This document shows, one piece after another, positions 51,756-61,083 of a stretch of DNA of 64,000 nt. Position numbers and translations under genes: made by a program. The stretch lies in assembly GCF_029504695.1 (NCBI RefSeq), contig NZ_JAQFIN010000017.1, positions 1-64,000 of the forward strand, read 5' to 3'. The notes under the pieces are model-generated. The model had not been told where the DNA came from. It saw nothing but the letters and a program-made list of their open reading frames with translations, and did not search any database. This stretch comes from Parabacteroides sp. PF5-6. Its GTDB lineage: Bacteria > Bacteroidota > Bacteroidia > Bacteroidales > Tannerellaceae. Each line of letters begins with the position of its first letter. The first letter of the stretch is position 1.

Positions 51756-51866
51756 AATTACGAATTAAAAATTACGAATTACGAATGGGCGCAAGCGGTA
51801 TTTTATTCGTAATTTTTAATTCGTAATTGGATTATACGTTAATCCACCTGGATTAACGTATAATCC
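51756..51866. terminator. Two perfect hairpins between convergent genes
   Basis: First, 24-bp perfect arms (51756-51779 and 51805-51828) made of AATTACGAATTAAAA-type sequence. Second, a 17-bp perfect stem GGATTATACGTTAATCC (51829-51845) with loop ACCT, whose other arm (51850-51866) includes the last codons of the DUF362 gene. Both can terminate transcription in either direction. Confidence 0.75.
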
Positions 51867-52957
51867 TGCGTTCCCAGCCCGATCTTTTCGGCATATTCCA
51901 AGCCTTTCTTCCATTCGGTATTCGGATGGATCAGGCAGAACTTATCGGTTCCTTCGTGGTGATCGTGGGAGTGATGATCGGTGATTTTGTTGTTCTGAAG
52001 CACCGGCGCTGCCGTCACCAGGTCGGCGCAAGCCTTATCCAATGCCACGGGATCGAAAGAGGCAGCGATACCCAGATCGGGAATGATTGCTGCGTCGTTA
52101 TGATTCCAGCAGTCGCATTCGGGCGATACGTTCATGATAAAGCTGACGTGGAAGTTGGGTTTGTCTTTCAATACCGCTTTGGTGTATTCCGCAATCTTGT
52201 AATTCAGCCGTTCGGAGGTATCGTCTTCACCCAATACGGCCGCGTTGTACTGGCAGAGGGCTACGCATTGTCCGCAGCCGACACAACGGTCGTAGTTGAT
52301 CTCCGCCTTCCGGTCGACCAGGTGAATGGCATCGTGTGCGCAATGTTTCACGCAGATATTACAGCCGATGCAATTCTTTTGGATGACGATCGGCTGCGAC
52401 GCCGAATGCAGTTCCAGTTTGCCGCCCACACTGGCACAGCCCATACCGAGGTTTTTCAACGCCCCACCAAATCCGGTCTGTTCGTGCCCTTTGAAGTGAT
52501 TCATCGAGAGGATGATATCCGCATCGGCAATAGCGGCACCGATTTTCGGCGCTTTGCAGTATTCACCGTCGATAGGGATCTCCCGGTAGTCGGTTCCTTT
52601 CAAGCCATCGGCGATAATGATATCGCATTGTGCCGAGATGGGATTGTAACCGTTCTCCATCGCGCTTTTCAGGTGATCGACCGCATTCGATCGTCCGCCG
52701 GAATACAAGGTGTTGCTATCGGTCAGAAACGGCTTGCCGCCCAGCGAGCGCAACAGATTTGCCATCCGTGCCGCGTAATTGGGGCGGAGATACGCCAGGT
52801 TGCCCGGCTCTCCGAAATGGATCTTGATCGCCACGAACTGTTTCTTGAAGTCAATATTCTCAATGCCTGCTGCTTTCACCAGACGCTCCATCTTCGTCAA
52901 TAGGTTACGGGATGGAGAAGTACGTAAATTCGTAAAATAAACGTTGGATTTACTCAT
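51839..52957 (-). CDS. DUF362 domain protein with two [4Fe-4S] clusters
   Basis: A 372-residue protein. DUF362 spans about residues 1-180 (VAIKIHFGEPGNLAYLRPNY and SMNHFKGHEQTGFGGALKNLGMG). Two ferredoxin motifs follow: CIGCNICVKHC (about 196-206) and CVGCGQCVALC (about 225-235). A His-rich stretch (DHHSHDHHEG) lies near 330. Cytoplasmic electron-transfer protein of unknown partner, common in anaerobes. The last codons and stop lie within a 17-bp-stem hairpin. Confidence 0.92.
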   Translation of the reverse strand: MSKSNVYFTNLRTSPSRNLLTKMERLVKAAGIENIDFKKQFVAIKIHFGEPGNLAYLRPNYAARMANLLRSLGGKPFLTDSNTLYSGGRSNAVDHLKSAMENGYNPISAQCDIIIADGLKGTDYREIPIDGEYCKAPKIGAAIADADIILSMNHFKGHEQTGFGGALKNLGMGCASVGGKLELHSASQPIVIQKNCIGCNICVKHCAHDAIHLVDRKAEINYDRCVGCGQCVALCQYNAAVLGEDDTSERLNYKIAEYTKAVLKDKPNFHVSFIMNVSPECDCWNHNDAAIIPDLGIAASFDPVALDKACADLVTAAPVLQNNKITDHHSHDHHEGTDKFCLIHPNTEWKKGLEYAEKIGLGTQDYTLIQVD

Positions 52958-53174
52958 AATCTAAACTTAGTATAATTGCATTTGCAGACAAAGATAGTGA
53001 AGATTTTACAAAGCTCTGAAGTACCCACACATAACTTTTTCCCCTGATTGATCTTCCGATCTTTCAAGATGTATAACGTGGCTTTTTTGTCTGACGCAAG
53101 AACTTAAAACAGCCGTTCGATATCGGACAAACAACAAACAGCCGGCAAGACACACCTTTTACCTGGGACGCCGA

Positions 53175-54203
53175 TCAATACCGGGATCTGCCTTCAAGGG
53201 GTTTTCGCCCGTCCCGGAATGCTCTTTTCCGCATTTTCCGTAGGCGAAGATAGAGGTATGAGCCGTAGATCAATAAGAGGGAAACGAGGTGTATGTATTG
53301 TTTCGTTTGCGCGCTGGGTTTGAAGTCGGCGAATCCTTTGGTGGGTGTACGTCCGCTGTTAGCCGGCTTGGCAGCCTGAGAGGTTTGTCTATTGCTGTTC
53401 GCGTTTGCCGGGCGAGCGTTTTCACTGCCGCGCTGGCCACGTCCTTCGGCACGTTCTTCAACGTTTGCCGTTACTTCAACGGCGGGTTTGGCTGCGGCAT
53501 GTCCACCGCGGGGATTCAAGATGCCTCCGATCTGGATACCCATCGCGTGGATAAACAGGGTGGCATAGAGCACGTACGACCACTTCTGCCATTTCTTCCA
53601 TCGGGCGTTGCCCATACGTTTGCGTACGGCATCGAAGGAAGTGACCCAAAGCGGAATAAAGATAATCAGCATCAGAATACCCAAAAGGAAACTAAAACTG
53701 CTGAATCCGGCACCCACCGTACTGACCACGCGGGTACTTGCCAGATAGCCCTCGTTATCGGCAAAGAACCGGAACGCACCGGGTACGCTGCCCATCACCC
53801 GGATCAGTGAATGGGCGAATACGGCAAAGCCCACGATGATCGACATCTCCTTGCGGATCGACATCAGTCGCTTAACGGGGGTGTGACGAACATTGAGCGC
53901 ACCGATATACATAATGATAATCAATAACGGGTGCCCGAACGTCCCCATATGGATATAATCCCGGATAATCTCCCCGAGAAACGGGACGCGTACAAAGCCG
54001 GCGATCTCTATACCGAATAGCCTCCCGACTGTCGGCAGTGCCACCAAGACAAACGGGATGGCGAAGAGCGTATAATACCACCCGGGATGTTTGTGTATCG
54101 ACTTGGCCAGTAAGACAAAGAACAGGGTGAGAACGGCCAACGAGACAAATAGTGGCGCGCATTCCCGCAGATAACTCAATAGGTCTATAAATAGTTTAAC
54201 CAT
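53175..54203 (-). CDS. Ferric-reductase-like membrane protein, third gene of Xus-like operon
   Basis: A 342-residue protein with about six to seven membrane helices, of which IHMGTFGHPLLIIIMYIGAL, SIRKEMSIIVGFAVFAHSLI and WQKWSYVLYATLFIHAMG carry the paired His expected to bind haem in ferric-reductase-like (MsrQ/YedZ-type) domains. A low-complexity Ala/Asn/Arg region (about 235-295) precedes a last helix and a basic tail. It follows the DUF4374 lipoprotein by 95 bp. Reduction of imported ferric iron or of a flavin partner is inferred from context. In the known xus operon the third gene is also an inner-membrane reductase-like protein. Confidence 0.8.
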   Translation of the reverse strand: MVKLFIDLLSYLRECAPLFVSLAVLTLFFVLLAKSIHKHPGWYYTLFAIPFVLVALPTVGRLFGIEIAGFVRVPFLGEIIRDYIHMGTFGHPLLIIIMYIGALNVRHTPVKRLMSIRKEMSIIVGFAVFAHSLIRVMGSVPGAFRFFADNEGYLASTRVVSTVGAGFSSFSFLLGILMLIIFIPLWVTSFDAVRKRMGNARWKKWQKWSYVLYATLFIHAMGIQIGGILNPRGGHAAAKPAVEVTANVEERAEGRGQRGSENARPANANSNRQTSQAAKPANSGRTPTKGFADFKPSAQTKQYIHLVSLLLIYGSYLYLRLRKMRKRAFRDGRKPLEGRSRY

Positions 54204-54216
54204 AAAACTTTTTTTT

Positions 54217-54298
54217 AATTGTGAATTATAAATTGTAAATTATGAGAGTGTGGCTGTTTCTCCTTTTTTATAATTTACAATTAATAATTCATAATTTA
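54217..54298. repeat. AT-rich inverted repeat between operon genes
   Basis: AATTGTGAATTATAAATTGT-type sequence (54217-54247) is repeated inverted at 54266-54298. Same class as 10259-10367. It might attenuate expression of the third operon gene. Confidence 0.6.
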
Positions 54299-55681
54299 TC
54301 ATTGATACGTCAGTTTGCCTACCCCGCCGATCTGGGTTGTCTCTACCGTCAGTCCTTTGGTAGCTACCGCCGTTTCGGGGTTGATACAGTAGATGGCCGG
54401 CTGCTCGTCGGTGATGGTGACGGCTACGTAGGCCGTGCCGTCTTCCACATACGGCGTGTTGCCGAAGCCGGTCACAGCAGATGGCATGCCTGTGACATTC
54501 GTCAGTTTGCCTGTCGAGCCTTTGAAGATCGCCAACTGATTGGCCGTATAGCCCGCTTCGGAGAATGGGCGGTCGTACATCAACAACAGGAAGTAATCGT
54601 CGGTCAGGTGCCAGGAGCGAACAAACGATTTGCCACCGCTTTGTTCTTCGATATTACTATAATAGCTGGCGTCGAACGTGCTGGCACCCGCTTTGATCCG
54701 TACCACGCCGGCAGGCAGGGTGGTGCGTTGTACCTCTGCCGTCATCACCTTGGCGTAGCTCGGCGAGAAGACATATACGTCACCGTTGTCGGCCGCCCAG
54801 ATCATCTGGTAATACTGTGAGCGGTTGCGTCCGCAGGCATAGCTGATCTTATCGGTCCGGAGCAGGGTCGGGTTTTCGAATTTCTCGTCTGCGTAGATCG
54901 CTACCCAGGCTTCGTCGGGGTATTGTGTCCATTGCAGTTCGCCCTCCACGTATGCTCCGCTACCGCTACCGCCGGCTTCAGTCTTGACCAGTTCGGGATA
55001 TTTCACCCACTCGCCGTTATTGGCTTTCACGCCATACTGGCTCAGCCCCATAGGCACTGGCGCGGAGAAGATGCGGTCGCCTACCTGCAGGATACCCGCC
55101 AGGGTGACGTATTCGCCATTGCCCAGATAGTTCTCCACCTCGATAGCCTCCGAGTTTCGGATCGTCTCTTTCTCTACATCCAGATAGGAGAACATAAAAC
55201 CTTTGGCGGCAAAGCCATTGGCATCCGTTTGATTCATATCCCCGGCAGACGAGGTGATGATATAGTTGTCGTACGTGCCATACGAGGTGAAGCGTTTGGT
55301 CTCGAACGTCACGTCGCGCTCTTCCACTTTGCCCTCCTGCGTGAGGATATACGAAGAGCCGACACCGGCATTCCCCTGGTTGTAGACCAGGCGGTAGAGG
55401 TATTTATCCTGGAAATACACCCAGTAGGTGCCGCTTTCCGTTGTCAGTCCGTTGTTTTTGGTGGTGACCGTGCCTTCGTTCAGGCTTTCGGCCGTTACCA
55501 GGATCCCGTTCTCACCGGTCGAAGCGGCAATAATATAGTGAGATACCTCTTCCGTCGGTTCGGGATTAGGATCGGGATTGGGGTCGGGGATAATCTCATT
55601 ATTATCATCCCCACAAGCCGTCAATAGGCTGCATGCCACCATCAGGGCAGCCAATCCTTTCAGTAGATCGTTCTTTTTCAT
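54299..55681 (-). CDS. DUF4374 (XusB-like) surface lipoprotein
   Basis: A 460-residue lipoprotein with lipobox LLTAC (Cys about 23) followed by an Asp/Pro linker ([16 protein letters not shown]). The rest has the repeated strand pattern of a beta-propeller (for example [28 protein letters not shown]) and matches the DUF4374 family. In Bacteroides the family member XusB captures siderophore-bound iron on the surface and works with the receptor XusA. It is placed directly after the receptor gene here, which supports the same role. Confidence 0.88.
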   Translation of the reverse strand: MKKNDLLKGLAALMVACSLLTACGDDNNEIIPDPNPDPNPEPTEEVSHYIIAASTGENGILVTAESLNEGTVTTKNNGLTTESGTYWVYFQDKYLYRLVYNQGNAGVGSSYILTQEGKVEERDVTFETKRFTSYGTYDNYIITSSAGDMNQTDANGFAAKGFMFSYLDVEKETIRNSEAIEVENYLGNGEYVTLAGILQVGDRIFSAPVPMGLSQYGVKANNGEWVKYPELVKTEAGGSGSGAYVEGELQWTQYPDEAWVAIYADEKFENPTLLRTDKISYACGRNRSQYYQMIWAADNGDVYVFSPSYAKVMTAEVQRTTLPAGVVRIKAGASTFDASYYSNIEEQSGGKSFVRSWHLTDDYFLLLMYDRPFSEAGYTANQLAIFKGSTGKLTNVTGMPSAVTGFGNTPYVEDGTAYVAVTITDEQPAIYCINPETAVATKGLTVETTQIGGVGKLTYQ

Positions 55682-55737
55682 GTTGTTTTAAATTATATAG
55701 TTTATTGATATAATAAAGAATTCGAATTGTTTGTGAT

Positions 55738-55800
55738 CAAACTGCCCCACCGCTGCAAGCAGCGGTCCCCCCCTTCTTAACCAAGAAGGAGAGCCGAGAT
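55738..55800. repeat. Hairpin element between receptor and lipoprotein genes
   Basis: CCACCGCTGCAAGCAGCGG and CCTTCTTAACCAAGAAGG are two adjacent dyads. The first recurs, inverted, within the large repeat at 61084-61306 (ACCGCTGCTTGTAGCGGT), so this is a dispersed palindromic element. Confidence 0.65.
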
Positions 55801-55832
55801 AGTACTAGTCTCTATTTTCCAATATTTCCACA

Positions 55833-58220
55833 TCAATTCCCCAAGTACACCCTCAGCTTCGCATAGAACGCCCGTCCGGCTTTCTGCAGGCTGAAGTTAT
55901 CGTATAATTTCTCATCCGTGAAGTTCCGGCATTCGAACGAGAGGTTGTAACGCCCGTTCTTCAGGCTGTACGACAAAGTCAGGTTATGCGAGAACTGGCT
56001 GGGGATCACAAACTTCGTCTCACTGCCCAATGCCTCGGAATAGAGCGGGAAGCTATGCATATAGAGGTTGTCGTAGGTGAGGGTCAAGAGATTGCCTTTC
56101 TGTCCCAGGTCGCGCCAGTAGAAAGAGACATCCGAGTTGGCGAACCGGTAGGGCAGGTTCGGCATACGGGCACCGTACGTCAGGCTCTCCTGTGCCGTGC
56201 CTCCGGCGATGGTACGCACATTGTCGCGCACGTTCATCTGCGTATAATTACCTCCCACACTCACCCAATCATCAAAGCCGTAGCGGGCGGAGAGGGTATA
56301 TCCTTTGGTCTCCACCTTGCCGTGGTTCTCGTAGGCAGCGCCCGACTTCCCACCACTGAGGTCAACCAGCTTGCGTTGGATATAGTCTTTCGTATCGCGA
56401 TAGACCAGTCCCCCTTCGAGGTAGACGGTATGCGCGCCGAACCGCTCGTTATAACTCAGGTTCAGGTTGTAGTTGTCGCTATTCTCGGGCTGGATCGCCA
56501 GATCGCCCGTCTCCAGGTCTTCGTCGCCGAACATCTCTTCGTTGGTCGGCAGGCGGTACGCCTTTTCGTACGAGAGTTTTGCCTGCAGGCTCTTCCGAAT
56601 AAAATAGGTGCCTGCCGCCCCGTAGCCCAGGCTGTTGAGCGAATGGGATGTACGGGTATATTGATCCTGTGCCGATGAGGTGGCAATGGGGCCGGCCACA
56701 TACTGATCGTAATACTTGGCGAAAGCCGACAGGTTCCAGCGCTCCGACGGCATCAGGCGGTACGACAGCCCGGTGATGTTCTTGCGTGTCTCTTTGGCAA
56801 TGGCTTCCGCACCGGTATTCTCATTCAAGAGCGACCGGTTGGAGCGTTTGAACTGGTTCAATACATGGTTGAGGGTAAACAGATGCGCTTGTCCGATGCG
56901 GTAGTTCGCCGTCAGTGTGCCGTTCCAGTTGTTATTGTCCGAGCGGGTATGCTGGTACGACTGCTCGCCCGGCATACGTAAGGGGCGCATCTCCCCGCGC
57001 CAGTTAAATTCATACGCCGAGGTATCCACATTGTGCGTGATGTTCTTGTTGTAGTTGGCCGTCAGGGTAACGTCCAGCCCTTGGACGAAGAGGTTACTTT
57101 TGCGGTATTCCAAGGCCGGCATCAGCGAATGTCCTTTGCGGTATTTCGCGCCATAGACTACCTCCTGGCGCACACCGGTCTGTATGTCCTTGTGCATATT
57201 CGAATAGGTGAAACTCAACATCAGCCGGTCGGCCCACGCTTTATCCACCATACCGATCTTGCCGACCACCGCTTCGTTATGGTAGGTGTCGTGAAAGCGC
57301 TTCACCCGTTCGATATTTTTCTTATTGATCGCCCCCGTCTCGAAGTCCTTGACCGGCGTATCAACGGAATAGTCATTGTCGGAATAGTTCTGGAAGGCGT
57401 TGATCTCGTAAGTCAACCCGCTCTGGGAGGTTTGCCCGAAGTTGACGTACGACTTATGCGTATTGAACGAGCCATAGGAATAGGAAGCATCGAGAAACCA
57501 CCGGTTGCGGTTCTTTTTGGTCACGATATTGATCACCCCGCCGATGGCATCCGTGCCGAAGCCCACCGGCACGACGCCTTTGTACACTTCGATCCGCTCG
57601 GCGTAGTTCACCGGTATATTATTCAATCCAAAGGAGCTGCCTACCCCTTCCTGTGGCACACCGTCGATAAAGATCTTGATATGCTTGCCGCTGAAGCCGT
57701 CCATCATCAGCTGCATCTCCGAGCCGACGCCACCCGATTCGCGCAGCTTCATGCCCGGCGCCTGCGTCAAGGCCTGGCTGAGGTTCTGCGTGGAGTTCTG
57801 CATCGCCCGCGTATCGATCGCCACGGCATTGAATGCCGAGCGTTTCATGCGGCTCAGTCCGTTGGAGACCACAACGACCTCTTCCAGTTCGGTAGTCGAC
57901 GGACTGAGAATGATCTCTTGCCTTGTCTGTTTCCCGACGATGACATCGATCGCTTTCTCCACCGTGTGATACCCGATCGCCGAGACTACCAGCGTATATT
58001 TGCCCGCGGGTGCCTCCAGGCGGTAAAGCCCTTCGCCGTCGGTCGCGCTGCCGTAGCTGCTGTTCTTCAGGTATACCGTGGCGAAGTCGACCACCTCTTT
58101 GCCGGACGAGACCACCCGGCCGGAGATTATGCCTTTCTGCTGGGCGTAAGCGGAAGTCAAATGCAAGAGGAGTAAGAAGAGAATAATGGCGTTTGCGCGA
58201 GTCTTTGTTTTCAATTCCAT
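55833..58220 (-). CDS. TonB-dependent receptor (XusA-like)
   Basis: A 795-residue outer-membrane receptor. Signal peptide (IILFLLLLHLTSAYA), then a carboxypeptidase-like regulatory domain (about 30-115, ISGRVVSSGKEVVDFATVYL...), a plug (about 130-235, LSQALTQAPGMKLRE...GVGSEMQLMMDGF, IEVYKGVVPVGFGTDAIGGVINI) and a 22-strand-type barrel ending in FYAKLRVYLGN. Together with the DUF4374 lipoprotein this is the arrangement of Bacteroides XusA-XusB, which takes up enterobactin-type xenosiderophores. Substrate is inferred. Confidence 0.92.
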   Translation of the reverse strand: MELKTKTRANAIILFLLLLHLTSAYAQQKGIISGRVVSSGKEVVDFATVYLKNSSYGSATDGEGLYRLEAPAGKYTLVVSAIGYHTVEKAIDVIVGKQTRQEIILSPSTTELEEVVVVSNGLSRMKRSAFNAVAIDTRAMQNSTQNLSQALTQAPGMKLRESGGVGSEMQLMMDGFSGKHIKIFIDGVPQEGVGSSFGLNNIPVNYAERIEVYKGVVPVGFGTDAIGGVINIVTKKNRNRWFLDASYSYGSFNTHKSYVNFGQTSQSGLTYEINAFQNYSDNDYSVDTPVKDFETGAINKKNIERVKRFHDTYHNEAVVGKIGMVDKAWADRLMLSFTYSNMHKDIQTGVRQEVVYGAKYRKGHSLMPALEYRKSNLFVQGLDVTLTANYNKNITHNVDTSAYEFNWRGEMRPLRMPGEQSYQHTRSDNNNWNGTLTANYRIGQAHLFTLNHVLNQFKRSNRSLLNENTGAEAIAKETRKNITGLSYRLMPSERWNLSAFAKYYDQYVAGPIATSSAQDQYTRTSHSLNSLGYGAAGTYFIRKSLQAKLSYEKAYRLPTNEEMFGDEDLETGDLAIQPENSDNYNLNLSYNERFGAHTVYLEGGLVYRDTKDYIQRKLVDLSGGKSGAAYENHGKVETKGYTLSARYGFDDWVSVGGNYTQMNVRDNVRTIAGGTAQESLTYGARMPNLPYRFANSDVSFYWRDLGQKGNLLTLTYDNLYMHSFPLYSEALGSETKFVIPSQFSHNLTLSYSLKNGRYNLSFECRNFTDEKLYDNFSLQKAGRAFYAKLRVYLGN

Positions 58221-58345
58221 AAACTTTTGTCGTCTGTTTTATTCTTGAAATGCGCTGCAAAGTTCCGCAAAAGGATGGACGTGCGTAATCCCCCGTTTTA
58301 GGTAATTTGGCGGGAGGAAATACCTATATATAGTCAGTCCCACGC

Positions 58346-58375
58346 TTGTAGAGTAGGTTCTAAGTCGTATCTTTG
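58346..58375 (+). promoter_or_regulatory. Promoter of nitroreductase/ferredoxin pair
   Basis: TTG at 58346-58348 and TATCTTTG at 58368-58375, spaced 19 bp, fit the Bacteroidetes consensus. The ATG is 24 bp downstream. Confidence 0.6.
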
Positions 58376-58399
58376 TAGAAGAAATAAAGAAAAGACACA

Positions 58400-59149
58400 A
58401 TGTTAATAGAAAGTATGAAAAACAGACGGAGCATCCGTCAGTACACCGAACAGGAGATCCCCGCCTCGTTATTGAATGAACTGTTTGAAGTGGCGTCGCG
58501 TGCGTCGAACACCGGAAATATGCAGTTGTATAGTGTGATTGTCACCCGCGATGCCGCAGCCAAAGCGCGGCAGGCACCTTTCCATTTCAACCAGAAGATG
58601 GCCACGGAAGCGCCCGTCGTATTAACCTTCTGCGCCGATGCCAACCGCTTCGTGCGTTGGGCGGAGAACCGCAAGGCAGAGGCCGGTTTCGATAACCTGC
58701 AGACCTTCCTGGCGGCAACCATCGACGCCATGCTCTTCGCCCAGGCCTTCTGCGATGCAGCCGAAGCGCGCGGCTTGGGCATCTGCTACCTGGGGACGAC
58801 CGCTTACAATGCCGATAAGTTTATCGCCGAGTATAAATTGCCCCGCCTGGTTGTGCCCATCGTCACGGTCACCGTCGGTTATCCCGCCGAACCCTTACCC
58901 GTTCAGCCCGAACGCCTGCCGGTCGAAGCCATTATTCACAATGAAGTCTATACCGACTATACCCCGGCTTCCATCGATACCTTATATAAAGCCAAAGAAG
59001 AATTGGAGGCCAACCGCGAATATACCCGTATCAACAACAAAGAAACCCTGGCACAGGTGTTTACCGATATCCGCTATACGCGGAAGAACAACGAGTACTT
59101 CTCGGAGGTGCTGTTGAAGGTCTTAAAGGATCAGGGATTTCTGAATTAA
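58400..59149 (+). CDS. Nitroreductase-family FMN oxidoreductase
   Basis: A 249-residue protein. NRRSIRQYTEQEIP (about 8-21, FMN phosphate contacts), SNTGNMQLYSVIV, and ARGLGICYLGTTAYNADKF (about 128-146) are nitroreductase signatures; the length and C-terminal extension fit the NfsA/FRP-type group. It should use NAD(P)H to reduce flavins, quinones or nitro compounds. It is divergent from the iron-uptake operon and 73 bp upstream of a flavodoxin/ferredoxin gene, so a redox unit linked to iron is possible. Confidence 0.92.
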   Translation: MLIESMKNRRSIRQYTEQEIPASLLNELFEVASRASNTGNMQLYSVIVTRDAAAKARQAPFHFNQKMATEAPVVLTFCADANRFVRWAENRKAEAGFDNLQTFLAATIDAMLFAQAFCDAAEARGLGICYLGTTAYNADKFIAEYKLPRLVVPIVTVTVGYPAEPLPVQPERLPVEAIIHNEVYTDYTPASIDTLYKAKEELEANREYTRINNKETLAQVFTDIRYTRKNNEYFSEVLLKVLKDQGFLN

Positions 59150-59222
59150 TTATTAATTATTAATTATGAATTGAAGATTGGCCTTAGCCAATTGTGAGAT
59201 ATAAATATAAAAAAGAAGTTCT

Positions 59223-59999
59223 ATGAAAATCAACCTGGCATATTTCAGTGCCACCTACACCACCCAACGCATCATCCGGCAGGTCGCTGCCCAGTTCGGC
59301 ACAGATGCGATCCGCGAATACGATATCACCCAGCAACTGCCCACGGAAGAGATCCGACTGGGCAAAGACGAACTATTGATCCTCGGTGCTCCGGTCTATT
59401 CCGGCCGTATCCCCGAACGGGCACAGGAAGCTTTCCGCTACCTGAAAGGGGAGGGGACGCCCGTTGTGGTGATTGCTGTATATGGAAACCGGGAGTACGA
59501 AGATGCGTTGGTCGAGATGAAAGACCTCATCGAAGCAAACGGTTTCCGGCTGATTTCCGCCGCCGCCTTTGTCGCCCAGCACTCTATCTTCTCTCATGTT
59601 GCCACGGGCCGTCCCGATGCCAAAGATATGCGCCTGGCCGCCGAATACGGCAAACAGCTCGCTGCGTTATTGGATAACGCCGAAGCTATCGAAGCCTTAC
59701 CGCTTCCGGCGATCAAAGGCAACCGTCCGTACCGCGACATCGGCCCCTCGCATCCCATGCCTATCCGGGTAGAGGAGGAATGCAATGCCTGCGGAACCTG
59801 TGTCGAGCTCTGTCCCTACCAGGCGATCAGCGCCGCCGATCCCCGGGTGACGGACGTGGCTCAGTGTCGCTCCTGTGGCCGTTGTATCGTGGTTTGCCCC
59901 TTGCAGGTACGTCGTTTCAGTGGAGAGTTCTTCGATATGGTCGGACAGAAGTTTGCCGTAGCCCTGGCCGCCCGCAAGGAGCCGGAACTGTTTTTCTAA
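59223..59999 (+). CDS. EFR1-type flavodoxin-ferredoxin fusion
   Basis: A 258-residue protein. A flavodoxin-like domain (about 1-150) starts LAYFSATYTTQRII (FMN phosphate loop) and includes LGAPVYSGRIPERA and VYGNREYEDAL. A 2[4Fe-4S] ferredoxin domain follows with CNACGTCVELCPYQ (about 191-203) and CRSCGRCIVVCPL (about 219-231). Cytoplasmic electron carrier typical of anaerobes. Likely cotranscribed with the nitroreductase. Confidence 0.92.
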   Translation: MKINLAYFSATYTTQRIIRQVAAQFGTDAIREYDITQQLPTEEIRLGKDELLILGAPVYSGRIPERAQEAFRYLKGEGTPVVVIAVYGNREYEDALVEMKDLIEANGFRLISAAAFVAQHSIFSHVATGRPDAKDMRLAAEYGKQLAALLDNAEAIEALPLPAIKGNRPYRDIGPSHPMPIRVEEECNACGTCVELCPYQAISAADPRVTDVAQCRSCGRCIVVCPLQVRRFSGEFFDMVGQKFAVALAARKEPELFF

Positions 60000-60202
60000 A
60001 CCGTATAAGCAAGATCCGATCTCACCCTATTTGATTTCTGAACTCTGATTCTACTGATTAAATGATGAACTATGAACTATGAACCTGAATATATCTCACT
60101 TGCAAACTCATAGACTATCATTTAATCAGTATAATCTAAGTTCAGACAATCTTCACATCTCAAAATACTTGATCCTAAAGAACAAAAACCCTCAAAATAC
60201 CC

Positions 60203-60420
60203 TCCGAACAGAGTTTTTCGTTTTTTTACTTACATCATACAGGATTTTCTTTCGCCTCTGTATATCAATCATATAGCTGTTTTATATAATAAAAAGAGCA
60301 GTGAAAATCCTGTAAGTAACTTTCTGATACCTGTTGGAGCGCTCCAATAGTGATCGGTTTAACATTGTCGCCTGTCCCGGCTGTATGATGGTAGTAAAAA
60401 AACGAAAAACTCTGTTCGGA
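60203..60420. mobile_element. MITE-like element, 218 bp with 27-bp perfect terminal inverted repeats
   Basis: 60203-60229 and 60394-60420 are exact reverse complements (TCCGAACAGAGTTTTTCG then a T-run and AC). The similarity goes on inward with mismatches through a TACATCATACAG / CTGTATGATGGTA pair, and a nested dyad (ACAGGATTTTC / GAAAATCCTGT) lies inside. No ORF is enclosed. No clear target-site duplication is visible. A large regulatory hairpin is the alternative. Confidence 0.6.
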
Positions 60421-60496
60421 ATGATCGGTTTACCACTATTTGTCGTTTACATTAGTTAACATCTGCCGTTCGACTACCAAGCCGCCTCTTTCACCG

Positions 60497-60559
60497 AAAA
60501 GGCCGGCAGGGTTTCCCCAAAAGCCGGCGGAGTTTGGCCAAAGGCCGGCAGGGATTTTG
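60497..60559. repeat. Three 21-bp AAAAGGCCGGC units
   Basis: Units start at 60497, 60518 and 60539 and match the families at 22469 and 41568. The fourth unit expected from the other loci is absent, the sequence running into the toxin-end relic instead. Confidence 0.8.
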
Positions 60560-60575
60560 TGGGACTATTCATTTG

Positions 60576-60653
60576 TTCATTAAGATTAGTCGTTTGGCGT
60601 GACTCGGCATAATCCATGCAAGCACGGATTCTGCGCTCGCTACTTCAAACGTT
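60576..60653 (-). repeat. Toxin 3'-end relic, copy B
   Basis: Reverse complement of 21142-21219 with about four to five mismatches, including the terminal CGTTTGAAGTAG of the RelE/ParE-like toxin. The rest of the toxin and antitoxin is missing and the sequence joins a GTTGATAATTATCAAC palindrome at 60651. Confidence 0.85.
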
Positions 60654-60666
60654 GATAATTATCAAC
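60651..60666. repeat. Single GTTGATAATTATCAAC palindrome
   Basis: Perfect 16-bp palindrome; the right flank (AAATAGCTACTCC) resembles the AAATACTCC flank of the other copies. The left flank is replaced by the toxin-end relic. Confidence 0.75.
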
Positions 60667-60709
60667 AAATAGCTACTCCTTGTTTTCGCTGCCGCAATCC
60701 CCCTTTTTC

Positions 60710-60797
60710 AAACTACCGGTAGTTTGCGAACAAAGTATTAGTAGTTTGCGAACAAACTACCGGTAGTTCGTGCGCAAACTACCGGTAGTTTCTGAGG
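60710..60797. repeat. Four 22-bp units with AAACTACCGGTAGTTT palindrome, second array
   Basis: Units start at 60710, 60732, 60754 and 60776. As at 22679-22766, units 1, 3 and 4 keep the core and unit 2 is diverged. The 30 bp that follow (GAGG-GGTGTTTGTGTTTC) also resemble those after the first array. Confidence 0.88.
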
Positions 60798-61083
60798 AGG
60801 GTGTTTGTGTTTCATTTTCAATGGTTTAGAAATCGCATTGAAGAAAATCAGAAGATTTTCTTCAGTAGTTAGTAGTGGGTAGTTAGTAGTTGGTAGGCGC
60901 GGAGCGGTGAATCGAAGGAAATGTGAAGATGCAGAATAATAGCAAGTGGACTATCTCGGCTCTCCTCCTTTGAAAAGGAGGAGTACCCGAACGAAGAGAG
61001 GGGGAGGTGGTTAGATCTTTTAAGTGACTATTAATTAGCAATATAAGAATCTAACCACCTCCCGGTTCGTACCTCGCCGTAGG

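Noticed and set aside
57033-58175. 380-codon frame on the plus strand opposite the TonB receptor
   Set aside because: Shadow of the receptor's plug and barrel region, low-complexity His/Arg-rich composition.
60079-60276. 65-codon frame after the flavodoxin-ferredoxin gene
   Set aside because: AT-rich, no homology recognised, no promoter or ribosome site, and it runs into the MITE-like end.
60497-60797. CRISPR array
   Set aside because: Units are contiguous tandem 21-22-mers with no 30-bp unique spacers, and no cas genes are near.
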